54,523 nucleotides of DNA from a virus, in the IMG/VR virus record IMGVR_UViG_3300044641_010325, positions 1 through 54,523 of that record; one strand, given 5' to 3'. Positions 33,267-41,142 of the stretch are shown one piece after another; position 1 is the first letter of the stretch; each line of letters begins with the position of its first letter. The notes under the pieces are model-generated. The model was not told where the DNA came from. It saw nothing but the letters and a program-made list of their open reading frames with translations, and ran no database searches. The translations under genes and the position numbers were made by a program.

Positions 33267-35745
33267 GTCGAGCAAGCCGACCATCGGCTACCGGCACTTC
33301 ATGTACCTGTACATGGGCGAGTCGATCGGCCCGAACGACTACCTCGCAGGCGTGAAGGTCGGCGGGCAGACGGTGTTCGAGGGCGAACGCGCCGGCAGCG
33401 GCACGCTGGCGATCAACCTGCCGCAACTGTTCGGAGGCGACAAGAAGGAAGGCGGGCTCGTCGGCACGCTGCAGATCCGTATGGGCGAGCCGGACCAACT
33501 GCCGGTGCCTTACCTGCAGCAGCAGGTGCCCGGTCCGTGGCCCGCCGCGCGCGGCCTCTGCACCACGCTCTACCGCGGGATGGTGGGGGCGATGAACCCC
33601 TACCTGAAGCTGTGGGCCAAGCGTTGGGGACGCTTCGTGCAGGGCTGGTCGACGCCGGTGTGGCAGCCGCAGCTCGCGCGCATCGGTCGCGGCATGAACG
33701 CGGCGCACATCCACTACCAGTGCCTGACCGACACGGTCTGGGGCTGCGGTCTGGATCCCGCCCTGATCGATGGCGAGAGCTTCCTGCGCGCGGCCGAGCA
33801 GTTGCACGACGAGGCCTTCGGGTTGTGCCTCGGTTGGCGACGCGGGGACTCGATCGGGAATTTCCTGCAGACGGTGAACACCCACGTCGGCGGGCTGTGG
33901 GCGTTCGATCCGATGCGCGGCCAGTTCGTGTACCGGTTGTTCCGACCGGACTACGACGTCGCCACGTTGCCGCTGCTCGACGAAACCAGCGTGCTGGCGC
34001 TGGAGAGCTGGCAGACGCCGCTGCTGGATGGTTCGGTGAACGAGGTGACGGTGCTCGGCCGCGACTGCGTAACCAACCTCGAGATCGCCGCGACGTTCCA
34101 GAACATGGCGAACGTCCAGGCACAGGGCCGCGTCGTCGCCGATCGCCGTGCGTTGCCTGGGCTTTGGAATCGCACGCTGTGCGAGCGCGTCGCCGCGCGC
34201 GAGACCGCCGCGGCGAGCAGCCTGCTGCAGCGGATCAAGCTCACCGTCGACCGCCGCTGGTGGGGTGTGAAGCGCGGTGACGTGCTCGCGTTGTCGTGGC
34301 GGCGCAAGGGCGTGCAGCGCATGCCCGTGCGGGTGCTGGAGGTGGACGAGGGCACGCGCACGGACGGTGCGCTCGCGCTGGTGCTAGTGCAGGACATCGA
34401 CGGCATGGCCGCGACCGCCTACCTGCGGCCGGTGATCGGGCCGTGGACGCCGCCGGACACGCGTCCGGTTGCGGTGCCGGCACAGCGCCTCGTCGAGGCG
34501 ACATATCGCGATCTCGCCGGCCGCCTGCGCCCCGCGGATCTGGCGCAGGTCGAGGACGATGCCGGGTTCGTCGTCGCGCTCGGCGCGCGGCCGAACGGGC
34601 CGGCCTACGGCTACATGCTCACCACGCGCACAGGTGCGGGCGACTTCGTCGAGGTCGCGGGCGGGGACTTCTCCGCCACCGCAACCCTCGCGGGTGCTCT
34701 GGGATCGACCGACACGGTGGCGATGCTCGCGGATATGCGCGACCTGGATCAAGTCGCCGTCGGCAGCGAGGCGCTGATCGACGAGGAACTGGTGCGCATC
34801 GATGCCATCGATCCTGTCGCAGGGACGCTCACGCTCGCCCGCGGATGTGTCGACACCGTGCCGGTGCCGCATGCGGCGGGCGCGCGGGTGTGGTGTACGG
34901 ACATCTACGTCGGCGCCGATCCGACCGAATACCTCGCCGGGGATACCGTCCAGGCGAAACTGCTGACGCGCACGCAACAGGGCACGCTCGATCCCGCACT
35001 CGCGCCCGTTGCGCAGGTGCGCCTCGACGCGCGCCACGCCCGGCCCTATCCGCCGGGGCGGTTGCGGATCAACGGCGCCGCGTGGCCGCCGACGGCCTTC
35101 GCGCGACTCGACTTCGCCTGGGCGCACCGCGATCGCATGCTGCAGGGCGATCGCCTGATCGAACACGAGGCCGGCAGCATCGGCCCCGAACCGGGCACGA
35201 CGACGACCGTGCGCGTGCTGCACGCGCTCAGCGGGGCGGTGCTGCACGAAACGACGGGTATCGCCGGAACGAGCCATACGGTCGAGGTGCTGCTGGCCAG
35301 CGACGCCACCATCCGCGTCGAAATCCGCAGCCAGCGTGGCGCGCTCGCCAGTCGCCAGACGCACGTGCGCACGCTCCAGTGCGAGTGTGGCGAGAAGTTG
35401 GCGAATGCCGACTTCGATACCCAGGCCGCGTGGACACCCGGTGCCGGCTGGTCGATCGCCGGCAGTGCGGCGATCAAGGTCGCCGGTACCGCGACCGACA
35501 TGGCACAGACCTTCGCGTTCGTCGATGGCGCGCTGTACCGCGTCGAATGGGTGTTGTCCCAGGTGACCGCCGGCAGCGCGCGCGTCGTGCTGGACGGCGC
35601 TACGCCCGTGCAGGGCGAGGCGCGCGCCGGCAGCGGCACCTCCATCGACGTGTTCACGGCCAGCGCGCACACCGCGCTGCGCGTTGCCGCAGACGCTGCC
35701 TTCGCCGGTCGCGTCGAACGCGTCAGTCTGCGCCGATTGGCGTAG
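33259..35745 (+). CDS. Tail tip / host-specificity protein
   Basis: An 828-residue protein starting with GTG at 33259, last gene of the tail operon. The N-terminal half (TIGYRHFMYLYMGESIGPND, QVPGPWPAARGL) looks like the central hub of the tail tip; further modules follow (QTPLLDGSVNEVTVLGRDCV, then VDRRWWGVKRGDVLALSWRR). The last 150 residues form a beta-rich carbohydrate-binding-like module (LANADFDTQAAWTPGAGWSI, ... VEWVLSQVTAGSARVVLDG). It probably contacts the host receptor and holds the fibres, in the role of lambda gpJ. Confidence 0.75.
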   Translation: MGKSSKPTIGYRHFMYLYMGESIGPNDYLAGVKVGGQTVFEGERAGSGTLAINLPQLFGGDKKEGGLVGTLQIRMGEPDQLPVPYLQQQVPGPWPAARGLCTTLYRGMVGAMNPYLKLWAKRWGRFVQGWSTPVWQPQLARIGRGMNAAHIHYQCLTDTVWGCGLDPALIDGESFLRAAEQLHDEAFGLCLGWRRGDSIGNFLQTVNTHVGGLWAFDPMRGQFVYRLFRPDYDVATLPLLDETSVLALESWQTPLLDGSVNEVTVLGRDCVTNLEIAATFQNMANVQAQGRVVADRRALPGLWNRTLCERVAARETAAASSLLQRIKLTVDRRWWGVKRGDVLALSWRRKGVQRMPVRVLEVDEGTRTDGALALVLVQDIDGMAATAYLRPVIGPWTPPDTRPVAVPAQRLVEATYRDLAGRLRPADLAQVEDDAGFVVALGARPNGPAYGYMLTTRTGAGDFVEVAGGDFSATATLAGALGSTDTVAMLADMRDLDQVAVGSEALIDEELVRIDAIDPVAGTLTLARGCVDTVPVPHAAGARVWCTDIYVGADPTEYLAGDTVQAKLLTRTQQGTLDPALAPVAQVRLDARHARPYPPGRLRINGAAWPPTAFARLDFAWAHRDRMLQGDRLIEHEAGSIGPEPGTTTTVRVLHALSGAVLHETTGIAGTSHTVEVLLASDATIRVEIRSQRGALASRQTHVRTLQCECGEKLANADFDTQAAWTPGAGWSIAGSAAIKVAGTATDMAQTFAFVDGALYRVEWVLSQVTAGSARVVLDGATPVQGEARAGSGTSIDVFTASAHTALRVAADAAFAGRVERVSLRRLA

Positions 35746-35820
35746 TTCGCGGACGAAGTCAACGCCTGCATCGAAGCCTGTACGACAGGTGTCCGGATGT
35801 CGCGGCGCGACATGCATCGG

Positions 35821-35853
35821 CGCTTGGCTTCCATCCCGCACAGCGCGTTCATG
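35821..35853 (+). repeat. LGFxxxQRVH leader element, copy C
   Basis: CGCTTGGCTTC, seven variable bases, CACAGCGCGTTCATG. LGF frame reads LGFHPAQRVHA. The internal ATG is in frame with the small gene starting at 35878. Confidence 0.7.
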
Positions 35854-35877
35854 CGACCACACATCCCGGAGACGCCC

Positions 35878-36138
35878 ATGAACGACAACAGACCCGACGC
35901 CAAAGACGAAGGCGAGCGCCACCTGCGCGCGCTGATCGACGCGCTCGAAGCCACGCGCCTGGATATCGGACTGCAACTGCAGCGCCTCGAGCAGGCGACA
36001 TCGCTGGCGGAACGCGGCGATGTGCTGCGCGATGCCATCGTCGCGGTCGAAGACCGCCTCAGCCCGCAAGAGCGCCTCGCCCAATTGGCGCGGCTGGGCG
36101 ACGCCTACGACCTCATCACAGGAACGAGCCGCCGCTGA
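35878..36138 (+). CDS. Small helical phage protein, paralogue of 37591-37875
   Basis: An 86-residue helical protein (LRALIDALEATRLDIGLQLQ, then RDAIVAVEDRLSPQERLAQL). No known domain. The segment pattern (I-E-x-T then a helix, AI-x-x-I, then L-x-x-L) is repeated in the gene at 37591, so the two look like diverged duplicates. It starts 25 bases after leader copy C; the leader's own in-frame ATG at 35851 could add a nine-residue extension. Confidence 0.5.
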   Translation: MNDNRPDAKDEGERHLRALIDALEATRLDIGLQLQRLEQATSLAERGDVLRDAIVAVEDRLSPQERLAQLARLGDAYDLITGTSRR

Positions 36139-36215
36139 GGTCGGCAAGTGCCCCGCGCGTACGGCGCGGGGCAGCGATGCGCTCACCTGTACGTCGACGA
36201 TCTGCGTGCGTGTGG

Positions 36216-36248
36216 CGCTTGGCTTCCCTCCAGAACAGCGCGTTCATG
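36216..36248 (+). repeat. LGFxxxQRVH leader element, copy D
   Basis: CGCTTGGCTTC, seven variable bases, AACAGCGCGTTCATG. LGF frame reads LGFPPEQRVHD and is in frame with the ATG at 36287. Confidence 0.7.
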
Positions 36249-36286
36249 ACGACGTCGAATCGCCGACGCCCACACCGAGAACACAC

Positions 36287-36669
36287 ATGCCCACGATGAC
36301 GCTCGCCAGTCCGTACACCATGACCCTCCACATCCCCCGCACACCGCGCATCGTTCAATTCCGGGGCAATCGCTGCGCGTCGAACAACTCGGCGTGCGCC
36401 TTCCCTTCGCGTGCAAGCCCGACAACCTGCGCGAGATGTGCGCCACCGGCGAGCACCGCATCTACATCACCGAAACGGTCGAATTGACCATCGCGCAGTT
36501 CGATGACTTTACGAGGGACCTGACCCGGCCGCAGCCGTGGCTCGCCGGCAAGGGCGGCAACGTCGCCGATGGCTGCCTGTGCGTCGAAGTCCACGCGCCC
36601 AGCCGTCCCTACCTCTACGTCGATCCCTCGGGCGGCGACTACGCCCGTTACGTGGCGCGTCTGGGGTAA
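36287..36669 (+). pseudogene. Small phage protein with one frameshift
   Basis: The frame starting at ATG 36287 (MPTMTLASPYTMTLHIPRTP) is continued, one base out of phase, by the frame that ends at 36669 (EMCATGEHRIYITETVELTI, then GGNVADGCLCVEVHAPSRPY). The switch is near 36370 at aatcgctgcgcg; one extra C there would give a continuous 128-residue protein. Alternatively translation starts at a GTG/ATG near 36394 and only the C-terminal part is made. The C-terminal part has a Cys pair but no domain I can name. Confidence 0.45.
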
Positions 36670-36698
36670 CCGAACAGCCTCGAAAAGAAGCCCGGCTG

Positions 36699-36731
36699 GG
36701 CTTGGCTTCTTCCCCGAACAGCGCGTACATG
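36699..36731 (+). repeat. LGFxxxQRVH leader element, copy E
   Basis: GGCTTGGCTTC, seven variable bases, AACAGCGCGTACATG. LGF frame reads LGFFPEQRVHA (GTA for Val, a silent change) and is in frame with the gene at 36758. In the other frame its internal ATG opens a 10-codon peptide whose TGA overlaps that gene's ATG. Confidence 0.7.
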
Positions 36732-36757
36732 CAACCCCCGACACGGAATTCGACCCC

Positions 36758-37081
36758 ATGACATACGCACCCTCTCGCAAGATCCGCAAGCGCGTCAAGG
36801 AGTTCTATCTCGCCTCCCTGCTCGTGCACGTCCCCGGCCGACGTGGCCGCCACGCTTGGCGGCGCGAAGTGCTGCGCGCACGCACACCCCGCGCACTCCT
36901 GCGCCAGATCGACGGTCGCAAACACTTCGCCTACGCCAGCAACGGGATCGATGTGGTGCGGATCGAGCTGATCGAGGCCGGCGACCTGCTCTTGGCACCG
37001 ATTGCGGACGGCGCAAAAGTCGAGCCGCTCGACGATCTGCTCGCGCGTATCGCCGCGAGTCCGACCGGCCTTGTGTGGTGA
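36758..37081 (+). CDS. Small basic phage protein
   Basis: A 107-residue protein with a basic N-terminal half (RKIRKRVKEFYLASLLVHVP, then RRGRHAWRREVLRAR) and an acidic C-terminal half (VRIELIEAGDLLLAPIADGA). Unknown function. It follows leader copy E. The next gene begins 14 bases downstream with a good Shine-Dalgarno (aaggagaaag). Confidence 0.5.
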   Translation: MTYAPSRKIRKRVKEFYLASLLVHVPGRRGRHAWRREVLRARTPRALLRQIDGRKHFAYASNGIDVVRIELIEAGDLLLAPIADGAKVEPLDDLLARIAASPTGLVW

Positions 37082-37095
37082 AGGAGAAAGCCGAC

Positions 37096-37464
37096 ATGAC
37101 AATTTCCACTTTCAGCAACGCGCAAGACCCGTACCTGCGGATCGCAAGGCAGCGTTTCGGCATCGACGTCGAAGCCGCCGCGACCTCCGGCGACCCCGCC
37201 GAAATCAAGCGCGTCCAGACCCTGCTCGATGCGCTCGCCGAAGCCTACGAGATTGGCTTCGAAGACGGCGAACACTACGTCACCAGCAATGATGTGCCGC
37301 TGGACGAATGCGTCACCACTCTCGACACCGCGTTTCTGCTCGCGATCCATCGCGGCGACGCCGACCTGCGTGCCCAAGTCATTGCCGAGATCTCAAGCCG
37401 GGCCGGCATCGGCTCCGATCCCATTGTCGCCTTCGCACCACCACTTTCCGAACAGCACGGATGA
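37096..37464 (+). CDS. Small phage protein with DUF6900-like layout
   Basis: A 122-residue protein. The N-terminal unit (YLRIARQRFGID then LLDALAEAYEIGFEDG) and the C-terminal unit (LDTAFLLAIHRGDADLRAQV) correspond to the two separate genes at 38302 and 38496, so this looks like a fused paralogue of that pair. A strong ribosome-binding site, aaggag, sits ten bases before the ATG. Function unknown. Confidence 0.55.
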   Translation: MTISTFSNAQDPYLRIARQRFGIDVEAAATSGDPAEIKRVQTLLDALAEAYEIGFEDGEHYVTSNDVPLDECVTTLDTAFLLAIHRGDADLRAQVIAEISSRAGIGSDPIVAFAPPLSEQHG

Positions 37465-37527
37465 ACGCTGCTGTTGGAATACGGAAGCTGTCTGTCGCCT
37501 GTCTCCGCCGGGGAAGCGGCGAGTTCG

Positions 37528-37560
37528 CGCTTGGCTTCACTCGCGAACAGCGCGTTCATG
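37528..37560 (+). repeat. LGFxxxQRVH leader element, copy F
   Basis: CGCTTGGCTTC, seven variable bases, AACAGCGCGTTCATG. LGF frame reads LGFTREQRVHG and stops 24 bases inside the gene at 37591; the internal ATG at 37558 is in frame with that gene. Confidence 0.7.
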
Positions 37561-37590
37561 GACACACACCCACCCACATCAGCAGCTTGC

Positions 37591-37875
37591 ATGAGTACCG
37601 GAATCAACCCGCGTGATCTCGAAACGCATCTCGCCCTGCGCAACGGCGCAGAGGCCCTGCAAAGCATGCGCGAAGCCATCGAACGTACTGCGCAGGAGAT
37701 CGCGCGATATGAAATTCAATTTCAGGAGGCTGCAGACCTCGGCCAGAAGGCCAAGGTCCTGAACTGGGCGATCAACCACATTTGCACCAGCATCATGCCA
37801 AACGCACGAATCGACCTCGCTGCCGGCGCGCAAGCCCAATTGCACGCGCTTGGCCTGCGGGCGGATGCGACATGA
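37591..37875 (+). CDS. Small helical phage protein, paralogue of 35878-36138
   Basis: A 94-residue helical protein (LQSMREAIERTAQEIARYEI, then VLNWAINHICTSIMPNARID). Alignment by eye with the 35878 protein keeps helix lengths and the AI-x-x-I pattern. Unknown function. The stop overlaps the next start (ATGA). An 11-residue N-terminal extension from the leader's ATG is possible. Confidence 0.5.
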   Translation: MSTGINPRDLETHLALRNGAEALQSMREAIERTAQEIARYEIQFQEAADLGQKAKVLNWAINHICTSIMPNARIDLAAGAQAQLHALGLRADAT

Positions 37876-38054
37876 GCGTGGTCCGCACCTCACCGGACAA
37901 TGCGCGCGATCCCCTCGAGGCGATCCGCGCGCTCGATGCCCGGCTGCCGCTGGCGATGCAGCATGCCGATGACGACCTGCTGGCCGCAGTCCGCTGCGAC
38001 CTCAATCGGCGATGGCATGGCGACGGAGCGGGCGAAGGCGACGGTGCTTGCTGA
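37872..38054 (+). CDS. Small phage protein, LDARxxLAM family
   Basis: A 60-residue protein overlapping the previous stop. Its core LDARLPLAMQHADDDLLAAV matches LDTAFLLAIHRGDADLRAQV of the gene at 37096 and FDTRFLVAIHHGDVDIVKLA of the gene at 38496, so the region contains three copies of this short unit. Unknown function. Confidence 0.45.
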   Translation: MSVVRTSPDNARDPLEAIRALDARLPLAMQHADDDLLAAVRCDLNRRWHGDGAGEGDGAC

Positions 38055-38216
38055 CCCGCGCAATATCGCCCACCGCCCGCACGGTTGCGCGATGTGCGGT
38101 ACCGGGGCGGTGTCGGCCGATAGCCGGTGGATTGGGCCTCGCGTGCCGGTGGCACGCGCAGGTGCCGGCGGGTGATGCCGTACCGAACCTGTCTGCCATT
38201 CCACTGACGCGTCTTG

Positions 38217-38249
38217 GACTTGGCTTCACATCCGAACAGCGCGTTCATG
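38217..38249 (+). repeat. LGFxxxQRVH leader element, copy G
   Basis: GACTTGGCTTC, seven variable bases, AACAGCGCGTTCATG. LGF frame reads LGFTSEQRVHA and runs on to a TGA overlapping the ATG at 38302 (ATGA), an arrangement expected for translational coupling. Confidence 0.75.
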
Positions 38250-38301
38250 CCGTCACGCGGCGCACGGTGCGCCGCAAACCCACACCCAAGGGAATTCACT
38301 C

Positions 38302-38499
38302 ATGAGCAAGCCACCGGAACGTTGTCGTCGCGTCATTGCCGAGATCGCCACAAAGCATCTCGGCCTGCCCACTCTCGAAGAGCGAGGCGTGGATCGGTTG
38401 GATTTTCATGAATTGTCGGTCGCCTCGATTCGTGCCGCACTCGAAGCGGCCTATGCCGCCGGTGCCACGTCGGCGGCTGCCAAGGCGGTGCGCGCATGA
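38302..38499 (+). CDS. DUF6900 domain protein
   Basis: A 65-residue protein. IAEIATKHLGLPTLEERGVD and RLDFHELSVASIRAALEAAY match DUF6900, a small domain of unknown function common in phage and plasmid accessory regions. It is coupled upstream to leader copy G (ATGA) and downstream to the next gene (ATGA). Confidence 0.65.
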   Translation: MSKPPERCRRVIAEIATKHLGLPTLEERGVDRLDFHELSVASIRAALEAAYAAGATSAAAKAVRA

Positions 38500-38696
38500 G
38501 CGGGCGCATCTCGCAGGGTGTCGACCACGATCTGGCCGAGGCGCTCCAGATCTTCGACACACGCTTCCTCGTGGCAATCCATCACGGCGATGTCGATATT
38601 GTGAAACTTGCACGCGAAGAGCTGATGAATCGAGGGCTCAACGGTGATGGTCGGTGGGTCGGATTTGCGAAGGCGGGCGAACTGCTGGGCGTCTAG
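38496..38696 (+). CDS. Small phage protein paired with DUF6900
   Basis: A 66-residue protein overlapping the DUF6900 stop by ATGA. The unit FDTRFLVAIHHGDVDIVKLA recurs in the genes at 37096 and 37872. The pair DUF6900 plus this gene corresponds to the two halves of the 37096 protein. Unknown function. Confidence 0.5.
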   Translation: MSGRISQGVDHDLAEALQIFDTRFLVAIHHGDVDIVKLAREELMNRGLNGDGRWVGFAKAGELLGV

Positions 38697-38948
38697 CACT
38701 GCCCGCCGGCACCGCGCGCGCCGGCGACAACTCGGAGTTGGCATACGCCCCGGCACGGAACCCCGTGTCGGGGCTATGCTTGCTTGCGGCGCTCGGGGGC
38801 GGGGCGAAGTCGAATGTGGTTTGAGATGCCGAATTGTGGCTGGGGGTAATCCGCAGCGTGGCAGTGCTCCTCGTGGTGCATCCGTCCAGTCACCCTACGG
38901 ATGAAGACATCGCGGGCATTCGACCAATCGAGAGAAAAGCAGCCAGTA

Positions 38949-38981
38949 GACTTGGCTTTTATCGAAAAAAGCGCGTTTATA
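38949..38981 (+). repeat. LGFxxxQRVH leader element, copy H (diverged)
   Basis: GACTTGGCTTT, then tatcgaa, then a changed AAAAGCGCGTTTATA. The LGF frame still reads LGFYRKKRVYM. Changes include silent GGC-TTT and conservative His to Tyr, which points to selection on this frame. Confidence 0.5.
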
Positions 38982-39092
38982 TGTACATGCCGAATCAGGA
39001 GGAAGCATCAAGCGTCAGTGGCCGATAGCGCACAGGAGCCGGCAGGTGCGCCGCCATCAAAATCGAATGCCGGCACATACCGTACATGCGGA

Positions 39093-39120
39093 CGGCCGAG
39101 GTGCGTCAACACCCCGGCCG
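39093..39120. promoter_or_regulatory. Strong stem-loop upstream of 39154 leader peptide
   Basis: cggccg (39093-39098) pairs with cggccg (39115-39120), and ggtg (39100-39103) pairs with cacc (39110-39113) around the loop cgtcaa, with one mismatch (a/c) in the stem. No T tract follows. It lies 33 bases before a 29-codon leader ORF and may control its translation or mRNA stability. Confidence 0.5.
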
Positions 39121-39153
39121 CCCTGACCACCACCGTTCACGAGAGGAACGACA

Positions 39154-39243
39154 ATGGCTGCAAATACTCTATCAGGCCCGATTCGGGTCGAACATCGTTC
39201 TTGGCGCCTAGCGGCCGTGGCCGCTTCCGGAGCGCGAACATGA
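39154..39243 (+). CDS. 29-codon leader peptide
   Basis: ATG at 39154 is preceded by gagaggaacgac, a good ribosome-binding site. It encodes MAANTLSGPIRVEHRSWRLA plus nine residues, and its TGA overlaps the ATG at 39240. The downstream gene lacks its own ribosome-binding site, so this peptide probably serves to couple translation. It is too short to have a domain. Confidence 0.5.
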   Translation: MAANTLSGPIRVEHRSWRLAAVAASGART

Positions 39244-39482
39244 GCGAAACCACGCGCGAGATCCCGTTCCGCATCATCCCTATCGACCAGCGCCCATTGC
39301 TGTTGGTCGCCTCTGGTGTAGAAGTCGCCATCGCACTTCGTGAAGCTGCCGACCTTGAAGATTCGGTTCGTCGCCTGCTATTGCTTGGAACAGAGACGGG
39401 CCTTGACGGAGGAATAGCATACCTTTGCGAGTTCGCTCTGGAGATCTCTGGCGCACTGCGAAAATCGACCGCTGATGAGTGA
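39240..39482 (+). CDS. Small DUF3077-like protein
   Basis: An 80-residue protein (FRIIPIDQRPLLLVASGVEV, then AADLEDSVRRLLLLGTETGL). The pattern of a short strand, A-L-x-x-A-A-x-L and a C-terminal helix ending in the aliphatic segment before KSTADE resembles DUF3077-type small proteins of pseudomonads and Xanthomonadales. Translation is probably coupled to the 29-codon leader. Function unknown. Confidence 0.45.
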   Translation: MSETTREIPFRIIPIDQRPLLLVASGVEVAIALREAADLEDSVRRLLLLGTETGLDGGIAYLCEFALEISGALRKSTADE

Positions 39483-39806
39483 CGGCGAACATATCTTGCT
39501 ACAGCAGCAACGCGATTGATCAGATTGCTGCGCGGCCTCAAACTCCAAGTGCAACACGAGAGGCGCTAATAGAAGCATGATTCCGACGGGGCACTGCAAG
39601 TCCGTTTTACGTTCCGGCAGAATGCCCGTGAACTTTTCCAGCTTGCACGTCCCTGCGCGCTTCACGCAGGCTCAGCGGCGGACGGAGGCCGCCTCACTCC
39701 TCGTACTGGGCCTCGACGCCTGCGCTGTGGTGACGCACACGAAAGCGCCGAGTGCATACAGTCTCCAGCTAGCCGTGCATTGCAGGCGTGCATGCCACCC
39801 CGCTCG
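39483..39806. other. 324-base region with leader-gene relic
   Basis: No intact gene. Bases 39625-39713 align without gaps to 52052-52140, the start of the intact leader gene of the recombinase operon; the rest of that gene is not recognisable here. Confidence 0.5.
39625..39713 (+). repeat. Decayed copy of the recombinase-operon leader gene
   Basis: Aligns gap-free to 52052-52140, about 70% identical by my hand count. The peptide reads QAQRRTEAASLLVLGL here against SQRRTEAAVLLALGL in the intact gene, but the start ATG is changed to ttc. Together with the recombinase fragment just downstream it marks the remains of a second integration module. Confidence 0.65.
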
Positions 39807-39923
39807 CTGAAGCACATAGTGAAACGGCTACGCGCACCGGAGATGTTCGAGGCGACGGTCCCGAAGGCTGCCGCCCTCGACTCAACTCTGGAGGGGACGA
39901 AGGTGTCGGTGGCGATTACCTAG
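39807..39923 (+). pseudogene. Serine recombinase C-terminal fragment
   Basis: Thirty-eight codons, LKHIVKRLRAPEMFEATVPK then AAALDSTLEGTKVSVAIT, ending at a TAG. They match the region VLRAPEMIEAMIPQAVALDP of the intact recombinase at 52728-54071 (its residues about 360-395). The catalytic domain, DUF2924 gene and true C-terminus are missing. It is a relic of a related integration module at the left edge of the cargo. Confidence 0.7.
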
Positions 39924-40034
39924 ATCGCGCATGAATCTGCCACCTTCCCCATTACTAGGCGCCAAGGAGCGCGAGGTCAAGCGGCTTGGCGTACTTCTGT
40001 CAATAAGTATTGCAGCAGCCAGCTATGCTCATAC

Positions 40035-41114
40035 TCAGGTCTCTACTGCGCATCCGCGAGCTTCATCCCACTCGACCACCTGTCCATCGACAAGGAGGAA
40101 GGCAGCTCGCTTTCCAGGCGCGCCAGCCTCGAAGCGGTCAATTGCTTCGAGCGCCGTGGAATCGCATCGCAATACAGGGCGCGATGCTCCAGTACTACTG
40201 TCAATCACGGAATCACGTTGGCCGAGATCGTTGCCGTATACAAGAAGGTCCGTGGCACCGATCCAACCCAGCCCCGGGTTCTTTGCTGGAATTTGAGCGA
40301 TCTCCCGCCCAGCGGCGGCAACCAATATGAGCTTTCCCTCAGTCTCAACCGCTGCAATAGATGCGTCACGTGCCCCCAAGATGCGAGCGAACGGTCCATG
40401 CGCCAGTTTGCGCCGCACAAATCCTTTTGCGACGCGGCACACCGAAAACAAAGTGGCCATTCCACCGTTCCGGATGGTGTACAGGCTGCACTGACTATTT
40501 GGATCTGGCTGTTCGGTAGGAACAACTGCGATCCAAGGCTTAGGTGGGTTGCGTAAGATTCCACTCTCAAACGGAATGCCAAGTTTGAGCGCGTGGGACT
40601 CGGTAGGCGGAGGATCCCATCCATTATCTCTGTACCAAACAATGTCGCGGTACGTAGCGTCGATCATTGCTGCCTCCGACTTGCTGAACGGCGGATGAAA
40701 CAGCACCAGAGTCGGTCTCGGCACAGCTAGGTCAACCAGGTGGATGGCACCCTTCGCATCCACTAGCATCACGTGGCTCTTGGAGCGGACGTCAACCGCT
40801 TCAATCGTGCGGGGAAGCGCCGCAACCTCGCCCAACAACCGCTGGCTGGCTGCATCAAGCGCGATCTGTTCGCCAGCCACCTCGATGGCCGGCGCCTGAC
40901 CCGGCTGCGTGGCCCGGCGCAGTAGCCCGGCGACCTCTGTTGGCTGAAAGGGGCCCGTGCGCGCCAAGGTCCCCAGTACTTCGATGGCACCTTCGCCAGC
41001 CGGATTGGTCTGTTGTGCCGATAAGCCGACTGGGATTGAGGTAAGCAGTCCGAGCGCGACCACTGATAATAAGAGCCTCCCTAAAGTTCGACATGTTCCT
41101 GCAGTCCGTGGCAC
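40035..41114 (-). CDS. Exported protein divergent from the CHASE2-CHAT operon
   Basis: About 359 residues from a GTG at 41114; a TTG at 41129 and a remote ATG at 41219 are alternatives, the last overlapping the divergent gene. A signal peptide is clear (LLLSVVALGLLTSIPVGLSA then QQ). The mature part has short repeated beta-like strands (SHVMLVDAKGAIHLVDL, SIAAVETEGKLILVAAAG, GATDLLVYGNDLGQRDSV), suggesting a beta-propeller or similar; two Cys (SQCSLYTI, FSVCRVAK) may form a disulfide. No named family recognised. It shares a very short intergenic region with the CHASE2 gene, so joint control is likely. Confidence 0.55.
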   Translation of the reverse strand: MPRTAGTCRTLGRLLLSVVALGLLTSIPVGLSAQQTNPAGEGAIEVLGTLARTGPFQPTEVAGLLRRATQPGQAPAIEVAGEQIALDAASQRLLGEVAALPRTIEAVDVRSKSHVMLVDAKGAIHLVDLAVPRPTLVLFHPPFSKSEAAMIDATYRDIVWYRDNGWDPPPTESHALKLGIPFESGILRNPPKPWIAVVPTEQPDPNSQCSLYTIRNGGMATLFSVCRVAKGFVRRKLAHGPFARILGARDASIAAVETEGKLILVAAAGREIAQIPAKNPGLGWIGATDLLVYGNDLGQRDSVIDSSTGASRPVLRCDSTALEAIDRFEAGAPGKRAAFLLVDGQVVEWDEARGCAVET

Positions 41115-41142
41115 GGTATAGTCGCTCAAGGAGGAAAGTTCT

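Larger units (their letters stand above)
38697..39153. other. 457-base region with leader copy H and a strong hairpin
   Basis: No gene is recognised. It contains the diverged leader element at 38949-38981 and a strong hairpin at 39093-39120 upstream of the small coupled pair at 39154-39482. Confidence 0.4.

Noticed and set aside
39931-40296. Plus-strand frames antisense to the end of the exported protein gene
   Set aside because: They overlap the 3' part of a gene with a clear signal peptide and have no ribosome-binding site.
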